Positions 22,655 through 29,472 of a DNA stretch of 36,715 bases are shown here, piece after piece. Positions within the stretch are counted from its first letter, which is position 1; the number at the start of each line of letters is the position of its first letter. Source of the DNA: Candidatus Gastranaerophilales bacterium (GTDB lineage Bacteria; Cyanobacteriota; Vampirovibrionia; Gastranaerophilales; Gastranaerophilaceae); the NCBI GenBank assembly GCA_944322555.1, contig CALUPJ010000050.1:1-36715 (forward strand), given 5' to 3'. The notes below the pieces were generated by a model. That model saw only the letters and a list, made by a program, of their open reading frames with translations, was not told the DNA's origin and did no database searches. Position numbers and translations under genes: made by a program.

Positions 22655-23527
22655 TTACATTTCCAAATTCATTTGAGAGAATTGAATAATTTTATTTTTC
22701 CCTCTGTGCTTTGCATTATAAAGTGCATGTTCGGCATATCTTATAACTGTATTTGCATCTTCTTCAACATCCGGCATGCAGGGATACGTTGAAATACCGC
22801 CTGAGACTGTAACCCTGTGCGGTTCTTCTTCTCCGGCAGGAATAAATTCCATTTTTTCTACCTCTCTTCTGAATCTTTCGCCGAATAAGAAAGCATTTTC
22901 TTCCGAAGTATTTGGCAGAACCAGTAAAAACTCTTCATCACCGTATCTTGTAAGAATATCTTCTTTTCTAATCATCGCACTCAGTTTATTTGCAATATTT
23001 CTGAGAAGAATATCGCCCCATTCATAACCGTACATATCATTAACCACTTTAAAGAAATCTATATCAAACAAAATGCATGAAAGCTTAGTTCCATAGCGTT
23101 TTGAACGTGAAATTTCTTCTTCCAGACGCTCCTGGAGGTATTTTCTATTGTGTAAGCCGGTCAAGTCATCCGTTGTAGATACTCTTTCAAGTTTATCTTT
23201 AATAGCTTTAATTTTCAAAAGTGCATTAACCCTGACAATTAACTCGTCCTTTTCAGCGGGATTTTTGATAAAATCATATCCTTCAGCTCGAACAGTAACA
23301 TCTCTTCTTGTCGGTCCGAAGAATAAAATCGGGCAAGGAAATTTGTTCGTCATAAGTGCATCTTTTGCAAGATCTATATTTTCAACAATCATTAACGACG
23401 GGTTAATTACCGCATAATTTTTCATCTGGTCAATTGAAACAACTCTTACATCTGCTTCGTCAATATCAGCCAGTACCGTTTGCAATTCAGGCATAGGTTT
23501 TGTTGAATAAATAACAATATTGCTCAT
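22655..23527 (-). CDS. GGDEF-family protein with altered signature and receiver-like N-terminus
   Basis: A 290-residue protein. Residues 1-105 are receiver-like in layout (IVIYSTKP, SLMIVENID, ILFFGPTRR, YDFIKNP) but lack a clean acidic pocket. Residues 115-285 are a GGDEF domain: DDLTGLHNRKYLQERLE, ILFDIDFFKVVND (Asp155, Asp157) and the signature RYGDEEF at 194-200. The usual motif is RYGGDEF or RYGGEEF, so the second Gly is replaced by Asp. An RxxD inhibitory site (RKED) is present five residues upstream. Diguanylate cyclases make cyclic-di-GMP; the altered loop makes activity doubtful. It could instead bind nucleotide as a sensor. Confidence 0.88.
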   Translation of the reverse strand: MSNIVIYSTKPMPELQTVLADIDEADVRVVSIDQMKNYAVINPSLMIVENIDLAKDALMTNKFPCPILFFGPTRRDVTVRAEGYDFIKNPAEKDELIVRVNALLKIKAIKDKLERVSTTDDLTGLHNRKYLQERLEEEISRSKRYGTKLSCILFDIDFFKVVNDMYGYEWGDILLRNIANKLSAMIRKEDILTRYGDEEFLLVLPNTSEENAFLFGERFRREVEKMEFIPAGEEEPHRVTVSGGISTYPCMPDVEEDANTVIRYAEHALYNAKHRGKNKIIQFSQMNLEM

Positions 23528-23559
23528 AAATCTTCCTCTTATTTAAATTTTAAATATAT

Positions 23560-23593
23560 AAAAGGGGCAGGTTATTACCCCTTACCCCTTTAT
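23560..23593 (-). terminator. Probable terminator of the aminotransferase gene
   Basis: On the minus strand AAAGGGG pairs with CCCCTTTT around a loop of about 20 nt, followed by ATATATTT. It lies about 50 bp downstream of the DegT-family gene and before the GGDEF-like gene. Confidence 0.5.
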
Positions 23594-23641
23594 AATACCT
23601 AATTTTTTATAACTATGCAAGTAGGGATATATTTCCCTTTT

Positions 23642-24760
23642 CTATACCCCGAGTTTTGATTTTTCAAGACAATCTATCAAGGTTGAAGCCACAGTCTTTT
23701 GTTCTTCAAGTGTCAATTCGGGGAACATCGGCAGAGAAATAACCATTTCGGTATCTTTTTCCGTATTCGGAAGCATTCCCTTTGTCCAGCCGAGATGAGC
23801 ATGAACTTTTTGAAGATGAAGAGGTATCGGATAATAAAGCATAGCGCCGATTCCGGCTTCTTGAAGCATTTTGTGTATACTGTCTCTGTTAGGAATTTTA
23901 ACCGTGTACTGGTGATATACACAATAAGTATCAGAAAGTTCTTTCGGGGTTTGAATATCAGGATGTCCCGCTAACAACTCGTTGTATGTTTTAGCATGAG
24001 CACGTCTTAATTTATTCCACTCATCAATATAATTGAGTTTTACTCTTAATATTGCAGCCTGAATTTCATCTAATCTTGAGTTTACTCCGATTTCATCGTG
24101 GTGGTATCTGATAGCACCGCCGTGATTTCTTAAAGCAATAATTCTGTTTTTAAGGTTTTCGCTGTTGACCGTGATTAAACCGCCATCTCCCATACCGCCT
24201 AAGTTTTTGGTCGGATAGAAGCTGTAACATCCGATATCACCGAAAGTACCGACTTTTCTACCTTTGTATTCCGCACCTATTGCCTGACAGCAATCTTCTA
24301 TTACATATAAATTGTGACGTTTTGCAATATCCATAATTGCATCCATATCACAAGGCTGTCCGTATAAGTGGACCGGAATAATTGCTTTGGTTTTCGGAGT
24401 TATTCTTTCTTCTATCTTCTTAGGATCAATATTGAATGTATCAGCATCAATATCAGCAAATACCGGTGTGGCTCCTACGATACCGATAGCTTCCGTTGTT
24501 GCAACAAACGTAAAAGCGGTTGTAATAACTTCATCACCTTTTCCTATATCCAATGCTCTCAAAGCGAGATGAAGAGCATCCGTTCCCGAGTTCAAACTTA
24601 CCGTATAGTTGCATCCTATGTATTTTGCAAGTTCGACTTCCAAAGCTTTAACATTCGGTCCAAGAATATAAGAACCTGAACGCAATACTTCGCATACGGC
24701 TTTTTCTATTTCATTTCCAATTGTTGCGTATTGTCTTTTTGAATCTAAAATCGGTATCAT
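23642..24760 (-). CDS. DegT/DnrJ/EryC1/StrS-family sugar aminotransferase
   Basis: A 372-residue PLP-dependent aminotransferase acting on nucleotide-linked keto-sugars. PLP contacts: SGTDALHLAL near 58-67, Asp156 and Gln159 in IEDCCQAIGAEYKG, and the Schiff-base Lys185 in SFYPTKNLGGMGDGG. C-terminal MLYYPIPLHLQKVH is a family hallmark. Relatives aminate C3 or C4 of UDP- or dTDP-sugars for O-antigens, capsules and flagellin glycans. Single gene with RBS AGGAGG. Together with the NeuB-like and NanE genes it suggests modified amino sugars, though they are not adjacent. Confidence 0.93.
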   Translation of the reverse strand: MIPILDSKRQYATIGNEIEKAVCEVLRSGSYILGPNVKALEVELAKYIGCNYTVSLNSGTDALHLALRALDIGKGDEVITTAFTFVATTEAIGIVGATPVFADIDADTFNIDPKKIEERITPKTKAIIPVHLYGQPCDMDAIMDIAKRHNLYVIEDCCQAIGAEYKGRKVGTFGDIGCYSFYPTKNLGGMGDGGLITVNSENLKNRIIALRNHGGAIRYHHDEIGVNSRLDEIQAAILRVKLNYIDEWNKLRRAHAKTYNELLAGHPDIQTPKELSDTYCVYHQYTVKIPNRDSIHKMLQEAGIGAMLYYPIPLHLQKVHAHLGWTKGMLPNTEKDTEMVISLPMFPELTLEEQKTVASTLIDCLEKSKLGV

Positions 24761-24830
24761 AAAAATCCTCCTATAACTTCCTCTCTATATTATTAAGTTT
24801 AACACACAAAATCCGCACCTTTATATAATC

Positions 24831-25799
24831 TTAACCCAGCCCTAAAATTACGGCTATTGTCAGGAGCAGCGAAAAATAAATCATAAGATTTCTTGATTGA
24901 TAAATTCTTGTCATAAAATTAGGTGCATTCATCATATTTTCCATAGGAAAATGATACCATTTACGGACGGGAATCGAATCAGGATTTATGGTGTATTCTT
25001 CGAGTGACTTATATAAATCAACCGCAAGCGGTATTGTTAAGCATACAATAAATACCTGCCAGTCAAGAATATCAAAAATGCATAGTACAATCAGCGACAG
25101 ATATGAAATTATTAAAAGCCATTTAAGAATTACAAGTGAATTAAACGGTGTTTTAAAAGAATTTGCAATTGTTTTATGCCCCTCTTTTATATCAAAGTTA
25201 AAGTCCATAACGGTATGAATATATAATAGAATTACAGTTACCAGCATTGTAGGTATTGATAAGATAAAAACTTCCGGTGCAATGGTTTTTGTCATAACAT
25301 AATATATTCCGCCGAAAAGAGCAGGACCGTATGCAATTGCTACTGCAAACTCAGATAGTCTTATTTTTGATAAAAAAGAATACGAAATTCCTAATACTCC
25401 GCCGATAATTGCAAAATACAGAACTTCACAGCCGCATTTAAGATAGAAAAATAAGCCTGTTAAACACGCAAATACAGCATAAAATACCGCCAGAGAAAGA
25501 ACTTCCCACTCCTTCATTCTGCCGGAAACTATGTACCGGCATTTTGTTTGCTGAGAATTTTTTAAATATTCCTTTTTATCAAACCCAACCTGCCTGATAA
25601 GAGATTTATAATCAAAATAATCATCAAAAATGTTTGTAGCAAGATGCGCCAGACATATACCTATAAATGCAAGTATTCCGTATACGGAATTGCCTGCATT
25701 AAATAATGAATATACATATACAACAAGCCAGGACATAATTGTCATCGGCAGAGAAAAAACTCTTGAACATTCTAAAATATTTGATAACTTATTCAGCAA
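24831..25799 (-). CDS. UbiA-family prenyltransferase
   Basis: A 322-residue integral membrane protein with about eight to nine hydrophobic helices. The two Asp-rich motifs of UbiA enzymes are present: NIFDDYFDYKS near residues 61-71 and HTVMDFNFDIKEGHKT near 195-210. Members attach an isoprenoid chain to an aromatic ring or other acceptor (MenA and UbiA in quinone synthesis, others in haem or lipid synthesis). The spacer insert after the first motif (IRQVGFDKKEYLKNSQQ) is typical of the divergent MenA-like subgroup. No other quinone genes are nearby, so the acceptor is unknown. Confidence 0.88.
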   Translation of the reverse strand: MLNKLSNILECSRVFSLPMTIMSWLVVYVYSLFNAGNSVYGILAFIGICLAHLATNIFDDYFDYKSLIRQVGFDKKEYLKNSQQTKCRYIVSGRMKEWEVLSLAVFYAVFACLTGLFFYLKCGCEVLYFAIIGGVLGISYSFLSKIRLSEFAVAIAYGPALFGGIYYVMTKTIAPEVFILSIPTMLVTVILLYIHTVMDFNFDIKEGHKTIANSFKTPFNSLVILKWLLIISYLSLIVLCIFDILDWQVFIVCLTIPLAVDLYKSLEEYTINPDSIPVRKWYHFPMENMMNAPNFMTRIYQSRNLMIYFSLLLTIAVILGLG

Positions 25800-25811
25800 T
25801 TATAGTACTCC

Positions 25812-26027
25812 CTATCCGACCAGACCGCCAAAAGCCATTACATCCTCATAAGAGGCTCCGGCTTCAAGCATCTCTTCCGCAGTAAACCCAAACAGCGTAA
25901 TTGTATCGATAACTTCATTTTTTTTATCGATGTTTTTGATGACCAAATCCAGCGCGGATTCTCTTGTCATATATTGAAATTTATCATGAATTCCCTGCTT
26001 AAAGCTTCTACGCTTAGCTTTTCCCAT
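25812..26027 (-). CDS. Small hypothetical protein overlapping the ROK gene
   Basis: A 71-residue protein with a basic N-terminus (MGKAKRRSFKQGIHDKFQYM) and an acidic helical C-terminus (FTAEEMLEAGASYEDVMAFG). ATG 26027 is chosen because it overlaps the ROK kinase end by 14 nt in another frame and a GGGGATAAA sequence lies just upstream, suggesting translational coupling; an earlier start at 26066 would lie deeper in the kinase. No known family. Last gene of the nanE-ROK unit. Confidence 0.65.
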   Translation of the reverse strand: MGKAKRRSFKQGIHDKFQYMTRESALDLVIKNIDKKNEVIDTITLFGFTAEEMLEAGASYEDVMAFGGLVG

Positions 26028-26904
26028 TTTTATCCCCGCTTTCAAAGGCCAGAAGCGCCGCTCCAATCATACCCGAATAATTCCCCGCTTCTGCAAGTTT
26101 TACTAATGTCGGAGCTGTTACAATATCACTGTTTACTTCTTTTTCAATCTTTTTTACATCAGTAAATTGAGCCATTGAACCGGACAGAATAAAACAATCG
26201 GGATCAAATAAATTGGCAAGCCCTTTTATTCCAACGATTATATCATTAATCCAACGATCAAAAATTTCCTGCATTTTAGGATCACCGTTTTTAACCCCTT
26301 CAACAACATCATACGTAGTAACATCAGGGTTATTAAGAGCTTCTTCTGCATCTTTTTTCAGAGCCGTACCTGATGCATATGCTTCAAAACAATCCCAACC
26401 TCCGCAGGTACATTTTCGGCGTTTGTCGGGATACATTTTAAAATGCATTTCTCCTGCTGCTCCGGATTTCCCTTTAAGAATTTTGTTATCAATAATAATT
26501 CCGCCGCCGACACCTGTACCCAGCGTAAGCATTACGGAAACTTTGCTGCCCTTTGAAGCACCGATTTTGTATTCTGCCCAGGCTGCCGCATTTGCGTCAT
26601 TTTCAAGGAAAACTTTTTTGCCGCTTAAACTTTGAAAATCAATAGTGCAGTATCCTTTAACAAGATTTCCGGTTGAACCGATAACAGCCGTATTTTCATT
26701 GTTCACGGCTCCGGCGGTTGATATTGCAATAATGTCGACTTCTTCTTCATATTTAGAAATTTCATTTTTAAGCAGTTTTGTGATGGCATCAATAGTTTTA
26801 GGCGTTTGAAATCTGTTAATTTCGGAGACTATGTTTCCTTTTTCATCAACTATGCCGCTGTATATTTTTGTACCGCCAATATCAAATGCCAGAGCTTTTT
26901 TCAT
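26014..26904 (-). CDS. ROK-family sugar kinase, possible N-acetylmannosamine kinase
   Basis: A 296-residue ROK kinase. N-terminal phosphate motif ALAFDIGGTKIYSG, acceptor region ENDANAAAWAEY, LTLGTGVGGGIIID, and the zinc-binding ROK motif CTCGGWDCFEAYASG (two Cys, Cys, with Gly replaced by Asp). It phosphorylates glucose, N-acetylmannosamine or related sugars. ATG 26904 is chosen because AAGGAG lies 8 bases upstream, three bases after the nanE stop; a TTG at 26922 is less likely. Adjacency to NanE makes N-acetylmannosamine kinase (NanK) attractive, but glucokinase is not excluded. Confidence 0.9.
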   Translation of the reverse strand: MKKALAFDIGGTKIYSGIVDEKGNIVSEINRFQTPKTIDAITKLLKNEISKYEEEVDIIAISTAGAVNNENTAVIGSTGNLVKGYCTIDFQSLSGKKVFLENDANAAAWAEYKIGASKGSKVSVMLTLGTGVGGGIIIDNKILKGKSGAAGEMHFKMYPDKRRKCTCGGWDCFEAYASGTALKKDAEEALNNPDVTTYDVVEGVKNGDPKMQEIFDRWINDIIVGIKGLANLFDPDCFILSGSMAQFTDVKKIEKEVNSDIVTAPTLVKLAEAGNYSGMIGAALLAFESGDKNGKS

Positions 26905-26905
26905 G

Positions 26906-27583
26906 CTAAACTCCTTCTGCAAATCTTTTTGTAATAAGCTGGGGTCTTGTTATTGCGGAACCTATTACAACGCAGTGTGCGCCAAGCGAAAAAGCCTTTT
27001 TAACTTCGTAAGGCTCCCATATCCTTCCCTCCAGGATTACCGGTTTATCCAGTGCTTTGACCAGTTTTTCAAGCAGTTCATAATCCGGACCTGCCGTTGG
27101 CTTTCCCGATTCTGTCGTATATCCCGCAAGAGTAGTAGAAATAAGGTCTGCACCCGCTTTTGCACAGCTTATCCCCTCTTCTTGCGTGGAAATATCTGCC
27201 ATCGCCAATTTGCCTGAGTCGTGAATAAGGTTTATTATATCCTGTACCGTGCAGTTGTCGTGCGAACGTGAGGTTCCGTCAAAAGCTACTATATCAGCCC
27301 CTGCCTCTATAAGTTCTTTTACCTCTTTTAATCCCGGAGTTATATATACAATTTCCTTCCAATTTTCCGGCAGCTTCTCAGGCTTCGTGAGTCCGATAAC
27401 CGGAACTCCGAAACGTTTCGCATTTTTTACATCCCTTGCACCAGCAACTCTCAAGCCTCCGGCACCGCCGTTTATTGCCGATTCCATCATTGCAAGCATA
27501 CATTCTTCTTTGTATAAAGGCTCATCCGGCATTGCCTGCGATGATACAACAATTTTTCCCTTCAAATTTTCGATAATATCCAT
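26906..27583 (-). CDS. nanE: N-acetylmannosamine-6-phosphate 2-epimerase
   Basis: A 225-residue TIM-barrel protein of the NanE family, interconverting ManNAc-6-phosphate and GlcNAc-6-phosphate. Conserved parts: VVSSQAMPDEPL near residue 12, GGAGGLRVAG near 39, VPVIGLTKP, ADIVAFDGTSRS, MADISTQEEG, STTLAGYT, and ILEGRIWEP near 185. Length is normal. First gene of a unit with the ROK kinase. In sialic acid catabolism NanA, NanK and NanE act together. No NanA lyase or sialidase is visible here, so the pair may instead interconvert ManNAc and GlcNAc phosphates for synthesis. Confidence 0.95.
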   Translation of the reverse strand: MDIIENLKGKIVVSSQAMPDEPLYKEECMLAMMESAINGGAGGLRVAGARDVKNAKRFGVPVIGLTKPEKLPENWKEIVYITPGLKEVKELIEAGADIVAFDGTSRSHDNCTVQDIINLIHDSGKLAMADISTQEEGISCAKAGADLISTTLAGYTTESGKPTAGPDYELLEKLVKALDKPVILEGRIWEPYEVKKAFSLGAHCVVIGSAITRPQLITKRFAEGV

Positions 27584-27651
27584 AAAAAGATTTTACCATA
27601 AATAATATTGATAAAAAACAAAAACAAGACTATAATAAGTAAGGGGTGATT

Positions 27652-28608
27652 ATGAACGGAATAAAAAAAGCTGTAATCGTTTTATTATGCAGTATAATTG
27701 CCGGAGTTTTTATTTATTATATAAAAAATAGCAGCACCGAAAATATTAAGCAGGAACCGCCGGAATCGAAAATTTTGACTACAGCGCCGCAGCCAAAACC
27801 GGAACAGAAACCTGTTCCGTCTCCTGTCAAAAAAGAAATACCTTTAAAAAAAACAAATTTGTACGGAAATATCCCCAATAATATGCTTCCTCTTTCCGCA
27901 GTTCCGGTAATTACGGATTTATCGGAAAATATAAAAAAAACAATTGACGAACTTATTGAAAATACACAGGGATTATATTGGATTGAACGAAGCGGAGATA
28001 AAATTTTTGTAATAGCGGAAGTTTCTGAAGATTGTCCGCGCCATGGCATTGAATTTATTGAAATTAATGTAATAACCGGCGAAATTGACAAAGAAACTCC
28101 CGGTGTACACAACGATGAAGGGGAGAGTGATGAGTGGCAATATGATAAAGACACGCAGCTGCCGCTTAAGCATATAAAATATGACAGTGACAAAGATGTA
28201 GAATATACCGAAACCTGGAATTATTCTCAGGAAACCCCCGTAAAATACGAAATGAAAAATTCGGAAGGTAAAACAATCTCCGTAAAAAAAGAGAATATTG
28301 ACGGCGAGGCAGGAATGCGTTCCGAACATATAATATATGACGATGAAGGGAAAATAGACTTAAATATTTCAGTATCGTATGATGGTGCGGATATTACAAG
28401 ATTTACGTATTATAATTCCGAGACACCGGGCGATGGCGTTGTTGTGATGAGCGAATATTCAGACGGTTTAAAATCAAAGGAAACAGTTTACACATCCGAT
28501 TACAAACTTAAAAATACGTACAAAGCAGTATATAAAGACGGAGAGCGGGCTGAAATAACGGTGTATGACGCATCTGAAAAGGAAGTTGAAAAACTTCTAT
28601 CCAAATAA
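27652..28608 (+). CDS. Membrane-anchored hypothetical protein with YD-like beta repeats
   Basis: A 318-residue protein. An N-terminal membrane anchor (IKKAVIVLLCSIIAGVFIYY) is followed by a Pro/Lys-rich linker (about residues 30-65), then an extracytoplasmic domain. The C-terminal half (about 150-310) has repeated short beta units of the YD-like form: SDEWQYDKDTQLPLKHIKYD, then VEYTETWNYSQETPVKYE, and ITRFTYYNSETPGDG. Similar toxin-independent MORN/YD-type repeats occur in envelope proteins, but I do not recognise this family. ATG 27652 follows AAGGGG. Its 3' end overlaps the convergent HEAGH protein gene by about 12 nt. Confidence 0.8.
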   Translation: MNGIKKAVIVLLCSIIAGVFIYYIKNSSTENIKQEPPESKILTTAPQPKPEQKPVPSPVKKEIPLKKTNLYGNIPNNMLPLSAVPVITDLSENIKKTIDELIENTQGLYWIERSGDKIFVIAEVSEDCPRHGIEFIEINVITGEIDKETPGVHNDEGESDEWQYDKDTQLPLKHIKYDSDKDVEYTETWNYSQETPVKYEMKNSEGKTISVKKENIDGEAGMRSEHIIYDDEGKIDLNISVSYDGADITRFTYYNSETPGDGVVVMSEYSDGLKSKETVYTSDYKLKNTYKAVYKDGERAEITVYDASEKEVEKLLSK

Positions 28609-29385
28609 GAAAATATCGTCAGTTTCAACTTTTTTAGGCCGCGTAAATTTTTCCATAATCATGCCTGCAGCACCGACGGCAAGACCTGTAAGCGAAGCGT
28701 GTCCGATATATGTCAAAAGCGCTTTTGCGTATAGCTTTTTCATATTATTAATCAAAGGCTTCGTAAGACCTGAAGCTTTTGCAAGCTTTATACCTTTATA
28801 ACTGGCCATTCCTTCTTCAAAAACCGTCGGAAGCATACAGGCAAAAGCCAGTTTTCCTGCATTATCTCTGATAATATCCAGCCCGTTTCGGGGTGCTTCT
28901 TCAGGTTTTGGGGTAGAAAACAGGGCTATCGTTCCTAAAAGACCTGCTGCGTATCTTCCGGGCCAGCGGAGCTTGCTTAAAAATTTGCCGAGTTTTCCCG
29001 TAATATCATTCATTGCATGCCCCGCTTCATGAAATCCGGCTATGGAGATTTTATCGGTATTTATGACGATTTTTTTTGTCGAAGGCTGATAGTATGCATT
29101 TAATCCGCAGACCTCATCGGACATTCCGCCAAGATATTGTGCGGGAACTATGCTTACGCCTTTTTCAGCAAGGCCCGAAGTTTTGATGGAGTTTTCAAAG
29201 GCATCTTTATATAAATGGTTTTGATTGTGTTCTTTTACAAGCTGTTTGGAAAAAGGCTTGGAAAATGTCGGCATTGCGCTAAGAATTGCACCCGATGCAA
29301 GCGATGCAAGTATATAGCCTTTATAGCTGTTGTTAGAATCTCTTGGTATATATTGATTACCGTTATAGTAGTAGGAATTTACCAT
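28597..29385 (-). CDS. Membrane protein with HEAGH metallopeptidase motif
   Basis: A 262-residue protein. Membrane segments lie near residues 24-40 and 146-158, with a further hydrophobic stretch near 218-236. A zinc-protease HExxH motif is seen at 119-123 (FHEAGHAMND), and Glu190/Glu191 in FEEGMASYKG is a plausible third ligand, as in gluzincins. Before the motif is a beta hairpin (KKIVINTDKIS). I do not recognise a named family; a membrane-associated metallopeptidase is an inference from these residues. ATG 29385 follows GGAG (5-nt spacing). Its opposite neighbour (radical SAM) starts 88 bp away. Confidence 0.75.
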   Translation of the reverse strand: MVNSYYYNGNQYIPRDSNNSYKGYILASLASGAILSAMPTFSKPFSKQLVKEHNQNHLYKDAFENSIKTSGLAEKGVSIVPAQYLGGMSDEVCGLNAYYQPSTKKIVINTDKISIAGFHEAGHAMNDITGKLGKFLSKLRWPGRYAAGLLGTIALFSTPKPEEAPRNGLDIIRDNAGKLAFACMLPTVFEEGMASYKGIKLAKASGLTKPLINNMKKLYAKALLTYIGHASLTGLAVGAAGMIMEKFTRPKKVETDDIFLFG

Positions 29386-29472
29386 ACACACTCCGAAACT
29401 TCACTTATTTATTATAAAACATCGGAATACAAAAAATTGCTAAATTGTTACACTTTGTTATATTATAGTCTT

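Noticed and set aside
29215-29472. Longer N-terminus of the radical SAM protein
   Set aside because: The extra 86 codons overlap the divergent HEAGH gene and look unlike the family; the conserved start is at 29473.
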